Shown: in pieces, positions 28,530 to 36,541 of the stretch
How positions within the stretch are numbered: the stretch's first letter is position 1
Layout: the number at the start of each line of letters is the position of its first letter
DNA from: Chitinophaga solisilvae
GTDB lineage: Bacteria; Bacteroidota; Bacteroidia; Chitinophagales; Chitinophagaceae
Length of the DNA stretch: 64,000 nt
Direction of reading: 5' to 3'
Assembly (NCBI RefSeq): GCF_009928525.1
Contig: NZ_JAABOK010000009.1
Coordinates: 1 to 64,000, forward strand
Translations under genes and position numbers: made by a program
The notes under the pieces: generated by a model
Told to the model about the DNA's origin: nothing
Databases searched by the model: none
Seen by the model: only the letters and a program-made list of their open reading frames with translations

Positions 28530-28850
28530 TTAACGCCAGTTGTTACTGCGCACCTTGGCAGATAATGCCTCTACTTCCTGCGGATCGCCGGGGAACCGGT
28601 ATATATCCACCGGATCACAGAATCCGGTGATGGTATTTTCAAACTCCTTCAGCTCTTCCTGCACCTGTTCACTCAGACCCGCAGCATGATGCTCAAAGAT
28701 ATCCCGGAGCACCGCAAACACTTCCCTTCTTCCCCACCCCGCACCAATGCCCTCATCTATCTTCCGGGAAAATCTCAACCACCGGTCATCCTCAGCATTA
28801 TCCCCTTCCAGCACCGATAAAATATCCTTCTTTAACGCCTCCTGTTTCAT
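28530..28850 (-). CDS. small acidic hypothetical protein convergent with lanC
   Basis: A 106-residue, mostly helical, acidic protein without signal peptide or membrane segment (DILSVLEGDNAEDDRWLRFS, EVFAVLRDIFEHHAAG, VQEELKEFENTITGFCDP). I do not recognise the family. Its stop lies 1 bp from the lanC stop on the other strand; upstream are palindrome E4, the terminator and the precursor gene on the same strand. Location makes an accessory or immunity role thinkable, but it could equally be a housekeeping protein. Confidence 0.65.
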   Translation of the reverse strand: MKQEALKKDILSVLEGDNAEDDRWLRFSRKIDEGIGAGWGRREVFAVLRDIFEHHAAGLSEQVQEELKEFENTITGFCDPVDIYRFPGDPQEVEALSAKVRSNNWR

Positions 28851-28866
28851 ACCCCCAAAATAACAT

Positions 28867-28996
28867 TTTTTATTTTTTTATTTGGTTATTTGGTTATTTG
28901 AGATTTTACCTGCACGGATTATTATTACTATTCTTTTCTCCGGCAAAAGGAATATCATGCATACCACAAATCTCAAATAAAAAAATAAAAAAATAA
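28867..28996. repeat. palindromic element E4, degenerate type B
   Basis: The left arm (28867-28908) has the ATTTGGTT/ATTTGAG ladder after a run of T and A; the right arm (28975-28996) is shorter, AAATCTCAAAT and then A-rich. The inner GCAGCGAAGA core is lost and replaced by about 65 nt of unrelated sequence. It lies between the precursor terminator and the 106-aa gene. Confidence 0.8.
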
Positions 28997-29018
28997 AAGC
29001 GGGCCTTGCGGCCCGCTT
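28995..29018 (-). terminator. terminator after the lanthipeptide precursor gene
   Basis: AAAGCGGGCC pairs with GGCCCGCTTT across a TTGC loop, 37 bp downstream of the precursor stop; on the minus strand it is followed by a T-rich tract. It should end the short precursor transcript before E4 and the 106-aa gene. Confidence 0.85.
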
Positions 29019-29055
29019 TATCTTCTCTGCAATCTGGATTTGCGTCAATCCGGGA

Positions 29056-29241
29056 TTAGCAAATCTGTGTTGTACAGAAATGTCCTTCATCATCTGTACG
29101 CTCTGTGTGCGTAGGGTGTGCCTGGGCAGCCAGGCCACCTGCCAGACGCATGCTCATTTCGCTGTCAATGCTGGTTACAAAGCTTTCAATTTTCAGATCT
29201 TCCAGGCTCAGTTTTAAGTTGCTTACATTGTTTTCTTTCAT
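29056..29241 (-). CDS. class I lanthipeptide precursor (pinensin-like leader)
   Basis: A 61-residue peptide. The leader (1-36) contains LSLEDLKIESFVTSID, the Bacteroidota lanthipeptide leader pattern LKxxSFVTS, and ends LAGG, a site for the C39 peptidase of the exporter at 20924. The predicted core is 25 residues (37-61) with five Thr, no Ser and Cys at core positions 20 and 25 (HFCTTQIC at the end), so at most two methyllanthionine rings can form. The gene stands alone on the opposite strand to lanB/lanC, has its own promoter with the shared operator and its own terminator, which would allow high expression relative to the enzymes. Confidence 0.93.
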   Translation of the reverse strand: MKENNVSNLKLSLEDLKIESFVTSIDSEMSMRLAGGLAAQAHPTHTERTDDEGHFCTTQIC

Positions 29242-29308
29242 AAAATAGTATTTAATTGATTAGATGCCTACTATTATGAGGGTTTCGGCATTCCCCGGAT
29301 TGCAATCC

Positions 29309-29346
29309 ATATAAAGATATAAAAATGAAACATTGTTGCAAAAATT
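29309..29346 (-). promoter_or_regulatory. precursor promoter with operator copy 2
   Basis: Read on the minus strand: TTTTTG, a 19-bp spacer, then TATCTTTA (one mismatch to TAnnTTTG), followed by a leader of roughly 65-70 nt. The -33 region overlaps TTGCAACAATGTTTCA (29326-29341), identical over 16 bp to the site at the exporter gene start. Confidence 0.6.
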
Positions 29347-29371
29347 AAAAGCACTTTTTTTCAGTTTTTTT

Positions 29372-31468
29372 TCACCACCTGATTCCTGCGAAAGCCTTGA
29401 AATTAATGGGTGTTCCATCGATGTAATAAGTTGTTTTCACATCAGGATAAACAGATCCGATCAGTATATCTCCGCTGGAGAAATAACGTCTGTTCGTAAT
29501 ATTCTCCGCTACAATCCGCACATACCATTTACCTGCATCCCATGATGCGCCTGCATCAAAGAGCGTATAATCAGGCAGGTACAAATCAGGCGTATAGGTG
29601 CCGGGCCGGATAGCAGTACGCTGTCCCAGGCTCAGCCGCAACCGGGCGGTGCTGACAGGAATACTGTACTGCAACCATGTATTGATATTCTGCTGCGGCA
29701 TGAACGGCAACGCCGTACCTACATTAGCTGGTTTGGTATCCTTACTGATAACTGCGTCCGTATAGGAATAATTGGCAGAAACCGTGAAACGGTCGGTTAT
29801 CTGCCCCATGACATCCACTTCCACACCGGTACTCTTTACCTGCCCGATCTGTTTGCGGAAGCGGCGATGCTCCGGATCAGCTACCAGCATATTATTCTTG
29901 ATAATCCGGTAACCGGTAACAGTAGTACTTAACCGTTTATTGAACCAATCGCCTTTCACACCCAGCTCAAAATCATTTCCCAGCAAGGGTTTGAACAGGT
30001 TCTTATCGAAGTCGGATCCTGTCTGCGGTATAAACGACTGGTCGTACAATGCATACACAGAAAGATTGCTCCGCAGCAGCCAGGTAATACCCAGCCTGGG
30101 CGAAAACGCCTGCTGCAACTCTTTTCCCGGTCTTGTATTCCGGGTGTACCTGCCTCCGATATTAATACGCCATGCTTCCCCGACGTGAATCATATCATAG
30201 GCATAGGCGGATGCCCAGTTGTTCTCATCCACCTGATCGGCAGCAGCTTTCAGCATACGCACACTATCCGTATGCAATCCATACACCGGCTGCCTTCTGT
30301 CAAAATAAAAACTGTACTGCCCGGTGGTGTAATTGTACACATCCCTGGCATAGTTAAAATCAACACCGGTCATCAGGTAATGACGTATAGCCGTTCCCGT
30401 ATTGAAAACACCTTTGACATACAGTTGCGATGCCACTACCTGCCCGGTAGAATGATTCCGCACCGGGAGTCTGCGGGTGGTATCATTGATAAAGTTCACC
30501 GGCGACTGATTCGCTGAAAACAGATACCATGTTTCGGCTGGCGTGGAGGTATAACGCCCCTGTGCTACCAGCTTCCAGCTTTTGCTTAACGCATGGTTAA
30601 ACAAAAAGCGGACAGACTGCGTTTCGCCGTAGGAGCCGGGCAATCCCGGATCTCCGGCAAAATTATCTGCTATACGCGCATGCCTGATTTCTTCGTCCGT
30701 ACCTACCTTGTTCAGGCCGCTGCCGCCGGCCGACGAAGCACGCAGCAGGTTATATTCCAGCAGCACGGAGGTACGCGGCGAAAAATTATACTGTACCACA
30801 GGCGCCAGCACATATTTTTTTGTTTGAAGAAAGTCCAGGAAGGAACGTTCCTGCTGATAGGCAGCATTCATTCTCCAGGAGAAACCCTTCGTCTTTATCA
30901 TGCTTCCCAGGTCAACGGAAGCCCGCCACATACCGAAACTGCCGCCGGCTATCTCCACACTCCGCACACGGCGCTGCAGCGGCACTTTGGTGGTAATGTT
31001 CACTGTTCCTCCCGGCTCGCCGGCAGACGCAAGAAAACCTGCCGGGCCTTTGATAAATTCCACCTGCTCAATAATAGCAGCATCGTCAATGGTGGTCCGT
31101 TGCAGTAAACCGTTCACATAGGTGGGCGCAGGAAAGCCACGGATAAAAATGGTGGCAGATCCGTCGAATAAATTCGTGTTGTAGCCCATGTGTACGCCGC
31201 TTGCATTTCTGACAATGTCTTTCATCACCAGTCCTCCCTGTTCAGCTACCAGCGCGCTGCTCACGCTGACGATATTCTGCGGTGTTTCTATAAGGCTGCC
31301 TTCCAGGCGCAGACCAGCCGGAATACTATCTGCGCGCAGGCGCTTCTTTTTTTCCTGCACCTCTACCTCGCGCAGCCGCATCCTGCGGATACTGTCTGGC
31401 TGCTGCTGCGCACAGACGGACGACGCCATTATCAGGAACAGTAACAGGAAGCGTACTTCTTTTTTCAT
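29372..31468 (-). CDS. TonB-dependent receptor (siderophore-receptor type) of the lanthipeptide cluster
   Basis: A 698-residue outer-membrane receptor with signal peptide (SSVCAQ), plug domain (SLIETPQNIVSVSSALV, FIRGFPAPTYVNGLLQRTT, IEQVEFIKGPAGFLASAGEPGGTVNITTK) and 22-strand barrel ending FKAFAGIRW. It belongs to the FhuA-like 'TonB-dependent siderophore receptor' group, not SusC, and has no STN or carboxypeptidase-like extension. It is the last gene of an operon with two ABC permeases and an ATPase, 20 bp after the permease gene. Roles to consider: uptake of a metal complex, re-import or sensing of the lanthipeptide, or self-protection. The first is family knowledge; the others are inference from location. 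Confidence 0.9.
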   Translation of the reverse strand: MKKEVRFLLLFLIMASSVCAQQQPDSIRRMRLREVEVQEKKKRLRADSIPAGLRLEGSLIETPQNIVSVSSALVAEQGGLVMKDIVRNASGVHMGYNTNLFDGSATIFIRGFPAPTYVNGLLQRTTIDDAAIIEQVEFIKGPAGFLASAGEPGGTVNITTKVPLQRRVRSVEIAGGSFGMWRASVDLGSMIKTKGFSWRMNAAYQQERSFLDFLQTKKYVLAPVVQYNFSPRTSVLLEYNLLRASSAGGSGLNKVGTDEEIRHARIADNFAGDPGLPGSYGETQSVRFLFNHALSKSWKLVAQGRYTSTPAETWYLFSANQSPVNFINDTTRRLPVRNHSTGQVVASQLYVKGVFNTGTAIRHYLMTGVDFNYARDVYNYTTGQYSFYFDRRQPVYGLHTDSVRMLKAAADQVDENNWASAYAYDMIHVGEAWRINIGGRYTRNTRPGKELQQAFSPRLGITWLLRSNLSVYALYDQSFIPQTGSDFDKNLFKPLLGNDFELGVKGDWFNKRLSTTVTGYRIIKNNMLVADPEHRRFRKQIGQVKSTGVEVDVMGQITDRFTVSANYSYTDAVISKDTKPANVGTALPFMPQQNINTWLQYSIPVSTARLRLSLGQRTAIRPGTYTPDLYLPDYTLFDAGASWDAGKWYVRIVAENITNRRYFSSGDILIGSVYPDVKTTYYIDGTPINFKAFAGIRW

Positions 31469-31488
31469 ATAGTCATTACGTTTATAGG

Positions 31489-32919
31489 TTATAGTTGGAT
31501 ATTACGCCGGCCGGCTATCACACAGCCGGCTGCGAGCAGGACGATTCCTGCGGCTGTCAGGTATAAAATGCCTTTTCCGATCATCCTTCCGGCATCAGGG
31601 TCGCCAGCTGGCTGATATTTCGGAATGGTGGCATATGCTGCAGCGGTAAACTGCCGGTTGTTAAAATAAAATCCGTAGAAATAATGCTTCCATTGTTCCC
31701 GGAAAGCGGTTACCTGCTGCCGGAAATAGTAATCGTCAGTAATGTCTGTATGCGCAATACGGCTGTATAACGCCTGCGCATATACGGCAGGGCTCCATGC
31801 ATAGGCCGCAGTTACTCCTGCCAGCTGTTGCTGCCGGCGTTGCTGCTGCGGGGCCAGGATGCGGTCCATCCGTTGTTCTGCCAGCTGATAATAGGCCATG
31901 GAACGGCGCATGCTTCCTTCGCTTGTATCATAGGCCAGGTGATTGCGGTACTGCGGATATACCTGATAGAAACTGTCCAGCAGCTGCCGCTGCGGCAGCT
32001 CCCAGGTATCCCAGGCAATATCCCGCTGCCGCGAGGCATTGGTAGCAGTATCATCGGTAACACCCGTATCGCTGATCCTGAAGTGAATGACAGCCGGCAT
32101 AACGACCAGCAGCAGCAACCAGCAGCTGAGGAGTGCAATGAGGTTCACGCCCGATGATTTTCCCCAGGTGGTCACCACCCAGCAGACGCCTGCCCAGAAC
32201 AGCGTATAGGCGGCCGTTACCGCTATCCACGCCCACACTTCACCTGCATTCACCGGGATACCGGCCGGCAGAAAAATAATCCCCGCCAGGATTAAAAATG
32301 TTACCAGCAGCAGCAGCAATACCCATCGGATACACAGGCGCATGAGCAATATTCTTCTGAAACTACCCTGTTGAATAATCAGCAGTTTCAGGGTTCCCTG
32401 TTCCTGCTCCTGAGAAAACAGGTTATAGGTGAGCGCAATGAGCATCAGCGGCAGCAGGTAGATGCAGACAAAAGCCAGGTCAAAATTACCGGTCATCAGT
32501 TGCTGCGGATTACTCAGCTTCTCTTCTGCGGGCGTATAACCGGCATTGATCTTCACCGGGTAATAATGGCGCGCCACATCGCTCATACCTATTGCCAGCA
32601 CCGACATAGCGCCCGGCAGCTGTACCGCGTTGTTGTACAGCCTGTATTCAACTACAGCCGGCTCAATGGCAGCCTGATAGTTCTGTTTACCTTGCTCCGT
32701 AGCTGTATCCGCCCGTAAGGAAGTATACATGGCGGTATACCTTTCGGTATACTGGCGCTGCATACTATCTATACCGGCTACACGCTGCTGAGTTACATGA
32801 TGCCCATAAAACAGCGCACAGCTGCCGGCAGCCAGGCAAACGGCTGTCAGCACCGGCAATACTGCCGTGCGGAACAGGGCGCGTAGTTCTGAAGCAATTA
32901 TCTGTATACTGTATCTCAT
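31489..32919 (-). CDS. ABC-2 type permease with large extracytoplasmic loop (DUF3526-like)
   Basis: A 476-residue membrane protein. First helix near 20-40, then about 140 residues outside, then helices from about 170 onward beginning FVCIYLLPLMLIALTYNLF, followed by the SQEQEQGTLKLLIIQQGS stretch shared with the other permease, a second outside region (about 275-430) and a final helix. This matches NosY/DUF3526 permeases. Start taken as ATG 32919 (MRYSIQIIASEL); the longer reading begins with GTG at 32934. It pairs with the neighbouring permease and the ATPase as a heterodimeric transporter. Confidence 0.85.
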   Translation of the reverse strand: MRYSIQIIASELRALFRTAVLPVLTAVCLAAGSCALFYGHHVTQQRVAGIDSMQRQYTERYTAMYTSLRADTATEQGKQNYQAAIEPAVVEYRLYNNAVQLPGAMSVLAIGMSDVARHYYPVKINAGYTPAEEKLSNPQQLMTGNFDLAFVCIYLLPLMLIALTYNLFSQEQEQGTLKLLIIQQGSFRRILLMRLCIRWVLLLLLVTFLILAGIIFLPAGIPVNAGEVWAWIAVTAAYTLFWAGVCWVVTTWGKSSGVNLIALLSCWLLLLVVMPAVIHFRISDTGVTDDTATNASRQRDIAWDTWELPQRQLLDSFYQVYPQYRNHLAYDTSEGSMRRSMAYYQLAEQRMDRILAPQQQRRQQQLAGVTAAYAWSPAVYAQALYSRIAHTDITDDYYFRQQVTAFREQWKHYFYGFYFNNRQFTAAAYATIPKYQPAGDPDAGRMIGKGILYLTAAGIVLLAAGCVIAGRRNIQL

Positions 32920-32946
32920 CGTGTATGACTGCACTTTATTGATGAA

Positions 32947-34368
32947 TTATCCTGCTGATTCCTGCCGGGATAACTTTCCCAGCAAGAGCAAACCTGCTGT
33001 TACCCATATCAGCAGGGAGATGCCTGCCAGATACTGCTGCCGCAGTATCTCCCCGGTGCCGGGAGGCGTGTACCTGAATACCGGCATCTGTTTAAAAAAT
33101 GTGGCATCTGCCTTCCAGGAGTAGTCGCCCGTTTTGCTGCCACCATAAGCCATTTCATGATTCAGGGCCGCGATGAAATCATTCCTGTAGCGGCGGGCAG
33201 CGGCAAAAAAATGCGCATGATGCATATAGTCAGCCCCGCATAAGGCCATAGACAGCTCCCTGATAGCCAGGTAAGGGTCCAGCAGTACGGCGTAGGCCGT
33301 AATGCTATGCTGTAAACGGATGATACTGTCTATATGCCTCGTCTGATCTTCGTATATGCGTTGCATATAGTCCTCTGCTGCCTGCATCAGGATGGCATCG
33401 AAGTTAACAGGCAGTTCGGCCGTGGTTTTCACCTGGTATTGTTTCAGCCAGCGTGCTTCCAGCTGCTGCTGCCGTTGCACCCGCGGCTCGTCGCCGTGGA
33501 TGCCTGACTTCTCCGCACGGGAAATATTTTCCTGTACAACCGACTGCGCCGGCAAAGGATACAGCATATCTCCTGCTGCCGCAGTCATCCTGGGCAATAT
33601 CACCACGGCGAACAACCATCCCGCGAGCAGGAGCAGTAACGCCTGGTTGCTGCGCTTCAGCAATACAGATGCCGCCATGCATAGCAGCGCAATGACAGAG
33701 GCATAGAGCATATAAGCTATCGTGAGCAGCAGCGCCTGCACGGAGATAGCAGACGTTATACCGCCGCGCCAGAAAAATAAAGCAGGCAACAGCAAGAGCA
33801 GACATGCCAGCAGCAATCCGTTAGAGAGTAACAGGGCCAATCCGGCCTTTGCCCTTACCAGTACGCCTCGTGCGCCACCCTGTATCAGCAGCAGCTTCAG
33901 TGTACCTGCTTCTCTTTCCTGCACATATAACTGGTAACAGCAGAAGATGATGACCAGCGGGAAGAACAGCTGTAATACTGCTGCCGGTGTAAATGCGCCG
34001 AAGCGCAGATAGTTGTCGGCCGGCTGCACCGGGGCTGCTGCCGGCATATGCTGTACATGCGCCTCTACACGCATCGTATAGCCGCTAACGTGATGGATAC
34101 CATTATCAAAGCTGCTCAGCACCGACAGCGGCTTGTACAGCCAGGTACCGAAGTGCGCCGCATCATGCGGATTACCGGCACGGAGCTGGTCCCATTGTGC
34201 GCGGAACAGGGAATCTGCTGCAAGACGCTGCGTCTGCAACTGTGCATCCTGCTGCAGTGTGCCGGTGAAAGCGATACCACACATCAGCAGCAGCAACAGG
34301 CATCCTGCCAGCCAGGTGCGGTTACGGCACATGGTCTGCCAGTCTTTGGCGACAATAATTTTATACAT
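32947..34368 (-). CDS. ABC-2 type permease, second subunit (DUF3526-like)
   Basis: A 473-residue permease with the same plan as its neighbour: helix 1 at about 18-36, outside loop to about 130, then FFPLVIIFCCYQLY and the YVQEREAGTLKLLLIQGG stretch, five to six helices in total. The two permeases are paralogues in tandem. The gene starts 3 bp after the ATPase stop and ends about 27 bp before the next permease start, so they form one operon. In lanthipeptide clusters such transporters can serve producer immunity or a second export step; this is not proven here. Confidence 0.85.
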   Translation of the reverse strand: MYKIIVAKDWQTMCRNRTWLAGCLLLLLMCGIAFTGTLQQDAQLQTQRLAADSLFRAQWDQLRAGNPHDAAHFGTWLYKPLSVLSSFDNGIHHVSGYTMRVEAHVQHMPAAAPVQPADNYLRFGAFTPAAVLQLFFPLVIIFCCYQLYVQEREAGTLKLLLIQGGARGVLVRAKAGLALLLSNGLLLACLLLLLPALFFWRGGITSAISVQALLLTIAYMLYASVIALLCMAASVLLKRSNQALLLLLAGWLFAVVILPRMTAAAGDMLYPLPAQSVVQENISRAEKSGIHGDEPRVQRQQQLEARWLKQYQVKTTAELPVNFDAILMQAAEDYMQRIYEDQTRHIDSIIRLQHSITAYAVLLDPYLAIRELSMALCGADYMHHAHFFAAARRYRNDFIAALNHEMAYGGSKTGDYSWKADATFFKQMPVFRYTPPGTGEILRQQYLAGISLLIWVTAGLLLLGKLSRQESAG

Positions 34369-34371
34369 AAG

Positions 34372-35079
34372 TTATCGGGCGGCGGTCATATGTTCCATAT
34401 AAATACTTTCCAGGGCATAGTGATCTACATCTGCAGCATCCATCACGGTGAGCAGCCGGCCATGCTTCATGATGCCGATGCGGGAAGCCACTTCCCGCGC
34501 ACGGTACAGATCATGTGTTGCCATAAGCACCGCACGGCCTTCATTACTGAAGCGTTGCAGCAATACGGAAAATTCATTGCTCGCTGCCGGGTCCAGTCCG
34601 GACGTAGGTTCATCCAGCAGCAATACAGCCGCCTGCTTTGCCGTGGCAATGGCAATACCTACTTTCTGCCGCATACCTTTGGAATATCCACCTACACGGC
34701 GATGCACGGCATCTTCCTGTAAGCCGGCACGCAGCAGGTATTCCAGCAGCTCCTGCCGGCTATGATGCATACCGGTGAGCGCATGAAAGAAGACCAGGTT
34801 TTCCAGTCCGCTGAGATAGGGATACAGCATCACCGTTTCAGGGATATAGGCGATATGCTTCCTGGCCTGCTCCCGGTGCTGCTGCACATTAATACCGTTA
34901 ACGAGCGCCTGCCCGCTGTCTGGCTGCACAAATCCGAGAAAGCAGTTGATAGTCGTGGTTTTCCCTGCGCCGTTTGGTCCCAGCAAACAGAAAATTTCAC
35001 CCGGACCAACATGCAGATCCAGCGCGCACAGCGCTTTATGCTGCCCGAACTGACGGGTCAGCGCAATAGCTTGTAGCAT
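34372..35079 (-). CDS. ABC transporter ATPase
   Basis: A 235-residue nucleotide-binding subunit: Walker A LLGPNGAGKTTTINC near 33-47, signature YSKGMRQKVGIA near 134, Walker B AVLLLDEPTSGLDPAAS, switch His in LMATHDLYRA. It belongs to the drug/lantibiotic-export type family (CcmA). It drives the two DUF3526-like permeases encoded directly downstream. It follows a small exported protein gene by 52 bp in the same operon. Confidence 0.95.
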   Translation of the reverse strand: MLQAIALTRQFGQHKALCALDLHVGPGEIFCLLGPNGAGKTTTINCFLGFVQPDSGQALVNGINVQQHREQARKHIAYIPETVMLYPYLSGLENLVFFHALTGMHHSRQELLEYLLRAGLQEDAVHRRVGGYSKGMRQKVGIAIATAKQAAVLLLDEPTSGLDPAASNEFSVLLQRFSNEGRAVLMATHDLYRAREVASRIGIMKHGRLLTVMDAADVDHYALESIYMEHMTAAR

Positions 35080-35131
35080 AGCTTTTCCTTAAAGGATTCA
35101 CTGATAAAAAACAGATGCAATAAAAGGTGGG

Positions 35132-35476
35132 CTATACAACAGGAGGGCCCTTGTTGGCGCAGTGGAGAATGATTGCCTGTGGCGGAGTAATATGCAGGGA
35201 CGCATATGCCACCATCCAGGAGGGTTGTAATAACAAGGAGGGTTTCACAGATGGCTGCCACACCTCTTTCGCCAGCTGATAATCACAGATGGCGCAATAA
35301 TGTGCAGCAACAGATATCGTACATCCCGAAGGATTATGCTGCTGAAAAATACGCATCCCTTCCTTCCCTGCATAGTCATGCCGGTGCGTCGTTTTTACAG
35401 CCTGTATAAATACCAGTACAGCCAGTAAAAAGAACGCACACAGCCGAGGCCACACATTATGTCCGGGTTGCTTCAT
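35132..35476 (-). CDS. small exported His/Cys-containing protein
   Basis: A 114-residue protein with an N-terminal hydrophobic segment (RLCAFFLLAVLVFIQAV) followed by THRHDYAG and HYCAICDYQLAKE. The His cluster plus C-x-x-C in an exported protein suggests metal or haem handling, and small proteins of this look occur beside TonB receptors in Bacteroidota (recollection, not checked). First gene of the ATPase/permease/receptor operon. A perfect TATATTTG box lies 5 bp before its ATG. Function unknown. Confidence 0.7.
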   Translation of the reverse strand: MKQPGHNVWPRLCAFFLLAVLVFIQAVKTTHRHDYAGKEGMRIFQQHNPSGCTISVAAHYCAICDYQLAKEVWQPSVKPSLLLQPSWMVAYASLHITPPQAIILHCANKGPPVV

Positions 35477-35481
35477 AAAAG

Positions 35482-35521
35482 CAAATATAAGGGAAGTTCC
35501 GAATTATGAAACCAAGTTGCA
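35482..35521 (-). promoter_or_regulatory. promoter of the transporter/receptor operon with operator copy 3
   Basis: On the minus strand TATATTTG (complement of 35482-35489) is a perfect -7 box, 5 bp before the ATG at 35476. TGCAACTTGGTTTCA (complement of 35507-35521) lies 17 bp upstream of that box, over the -33 region, and shares the TGCAACnnnGTTTCA pattern with the other two promoters of the cluster. Confidence 0.6.
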
Positions 35522-35526
35522 TTTTT

Positions 35527-35653
35527 ATTTTTTTATTTGATTATTTGAGATTTGGTTATTTAAAATGCAGCGGAGATTTCAGCATATATCATCATCGCCA
35601 AAATCTCCGCTGCATTTTAAATAGCCAAATCTCAAATAATCAAATAAAAAAAT
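35527..35653. repeat. palindromic element E5, type B
   Basis: Arms of 53 bp (35527-35579, 35601-35653) with one mismatch, loop 21 nt. Ladder ATTTGATT/ATTTGAG, core AAATGCAGCGGAGATTT. It ends 2 bp from the stop codon of the SDR gene and marks the right edge of the lanthipeptide cluster, as E3 marks the left. Confidence 0.95.
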
Positions 35654-35655
35654 AA

Positions 35656-36417
35656 TTACAGGTTTTGTCCGCCGGAAACTTCGATGCGTTGCGCATTGAT
35701 CCAGCGGGCATCTTCGGTACAGAGAAAGGCTACTACGCCGCCGATATCATCGGGAAGGCCGACACGGCCCAGTGAAATAGTGGATGCAATGAGCTGGTTG
35801 ACGTGCTCGTTATCTCTGACGAGGCCGCCGCCGAAATCGGTAGCGATGGCGCCGGGAGCCACTACGTTAACGGCTATACCGCGTTCGCCGAGTTCTTTGG
35901 CCATGTACCGGGACAATACTTCCACACCGCCTTTCATGGCTGCATAGGCGCTGTAGCCGGGCAATGCAAAACGTGCCAGACCGGTAGAAAGATTTACGAT
36001 ACGGCCACCGTTGTTCAGCCAGGGTAAAGCCTTCTGTGTCAGGAAGAATACTCCTTTCAGATGTATGTTCACCAGCATATCGAAATCATCTTCCGTTGTG
36101 GAAGCAAATGGTGCGTGCACACCTACGCCGGCATTATTCACCAGGAAATCAAAATGATCTGCCTTAAAATGTGAAGTCAGCAGTTGTCCCAGTTGCTGAA
36201 AGAAAGCGTCAAACGTTTTTATGTCGCCGGTATTCAGCTGCAGGGCGGCAGCTTTGCGGCCTGACTGCTCAATAGCTGCTACTACGGCATCTGCATCTTC
36301 TTTTCTGCTGTTATAGGTAATGACTACATCTATACCTTTTGCAGCAAGGCTAAGCGCCATATTTTTTCCGAGTCCGCGGCTACCACCAGTAACCAGTGCG
36401 ATTTTACCTGTTGTCAT
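35656..36417 (-). CDS. SDR-family NAD(P)-dependent oxidoreductase
   Basis: A 253-residue Rossmann enzyme: TGGSRGLG cofactor loop near 10-17, NNAGVG near 90, catalytic Ser in VNLSTG, Tyr and Lys in YSAYAAMKG, C-terminal ARWINAQRIEVSGGQ. Length and motifs fit classical 3-oxoacyl-reductase-like SDRs; the substrate is unknown. An AraC-family regulator gene lies about 125 bp upstream on the same strand and is the likely controller. Confidence 0.93.
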   Translation of the reverse strand: MTTGKIALVTGGSRGLGKNMALSLAAKGIDVVITYNSRKEDADAVVAAIEQSGRKAAALQLNTGDIKTFDAFFQQLGQLLTSHFKADHFDFLVNNAGVGVHAPFASTTEDDFDMLVNIHLKGVFFLTQKALPWLNNGGRIVNLSTGLARFALPGYSAYAAMKGGVEVLSRYMAKELGERGIAVNVVAPGAIATDFGGGLVRDNEHVNQLIASTISLGRVGLPDDIGGVVAFLCTEDARWINAQRIEVSGGQNL

Positions 36418-36541
36418 TTTTTCCTTTTTTTGATGTTACAGGATGATGATGCCATCATTCCAACTGATATCACAAAGGTAAAACGGGATATGGAGCAGGC
36501 CGTTGCGCACATCAATCCGATGTTTGCAAAATTCAAACATC

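Noticed and set aside
28878..29138. 86-aa ORF overlapping the precursor and E4
   Set aside because: Out-of-frame shadow of the precursor gene running through the terminator and repeat.
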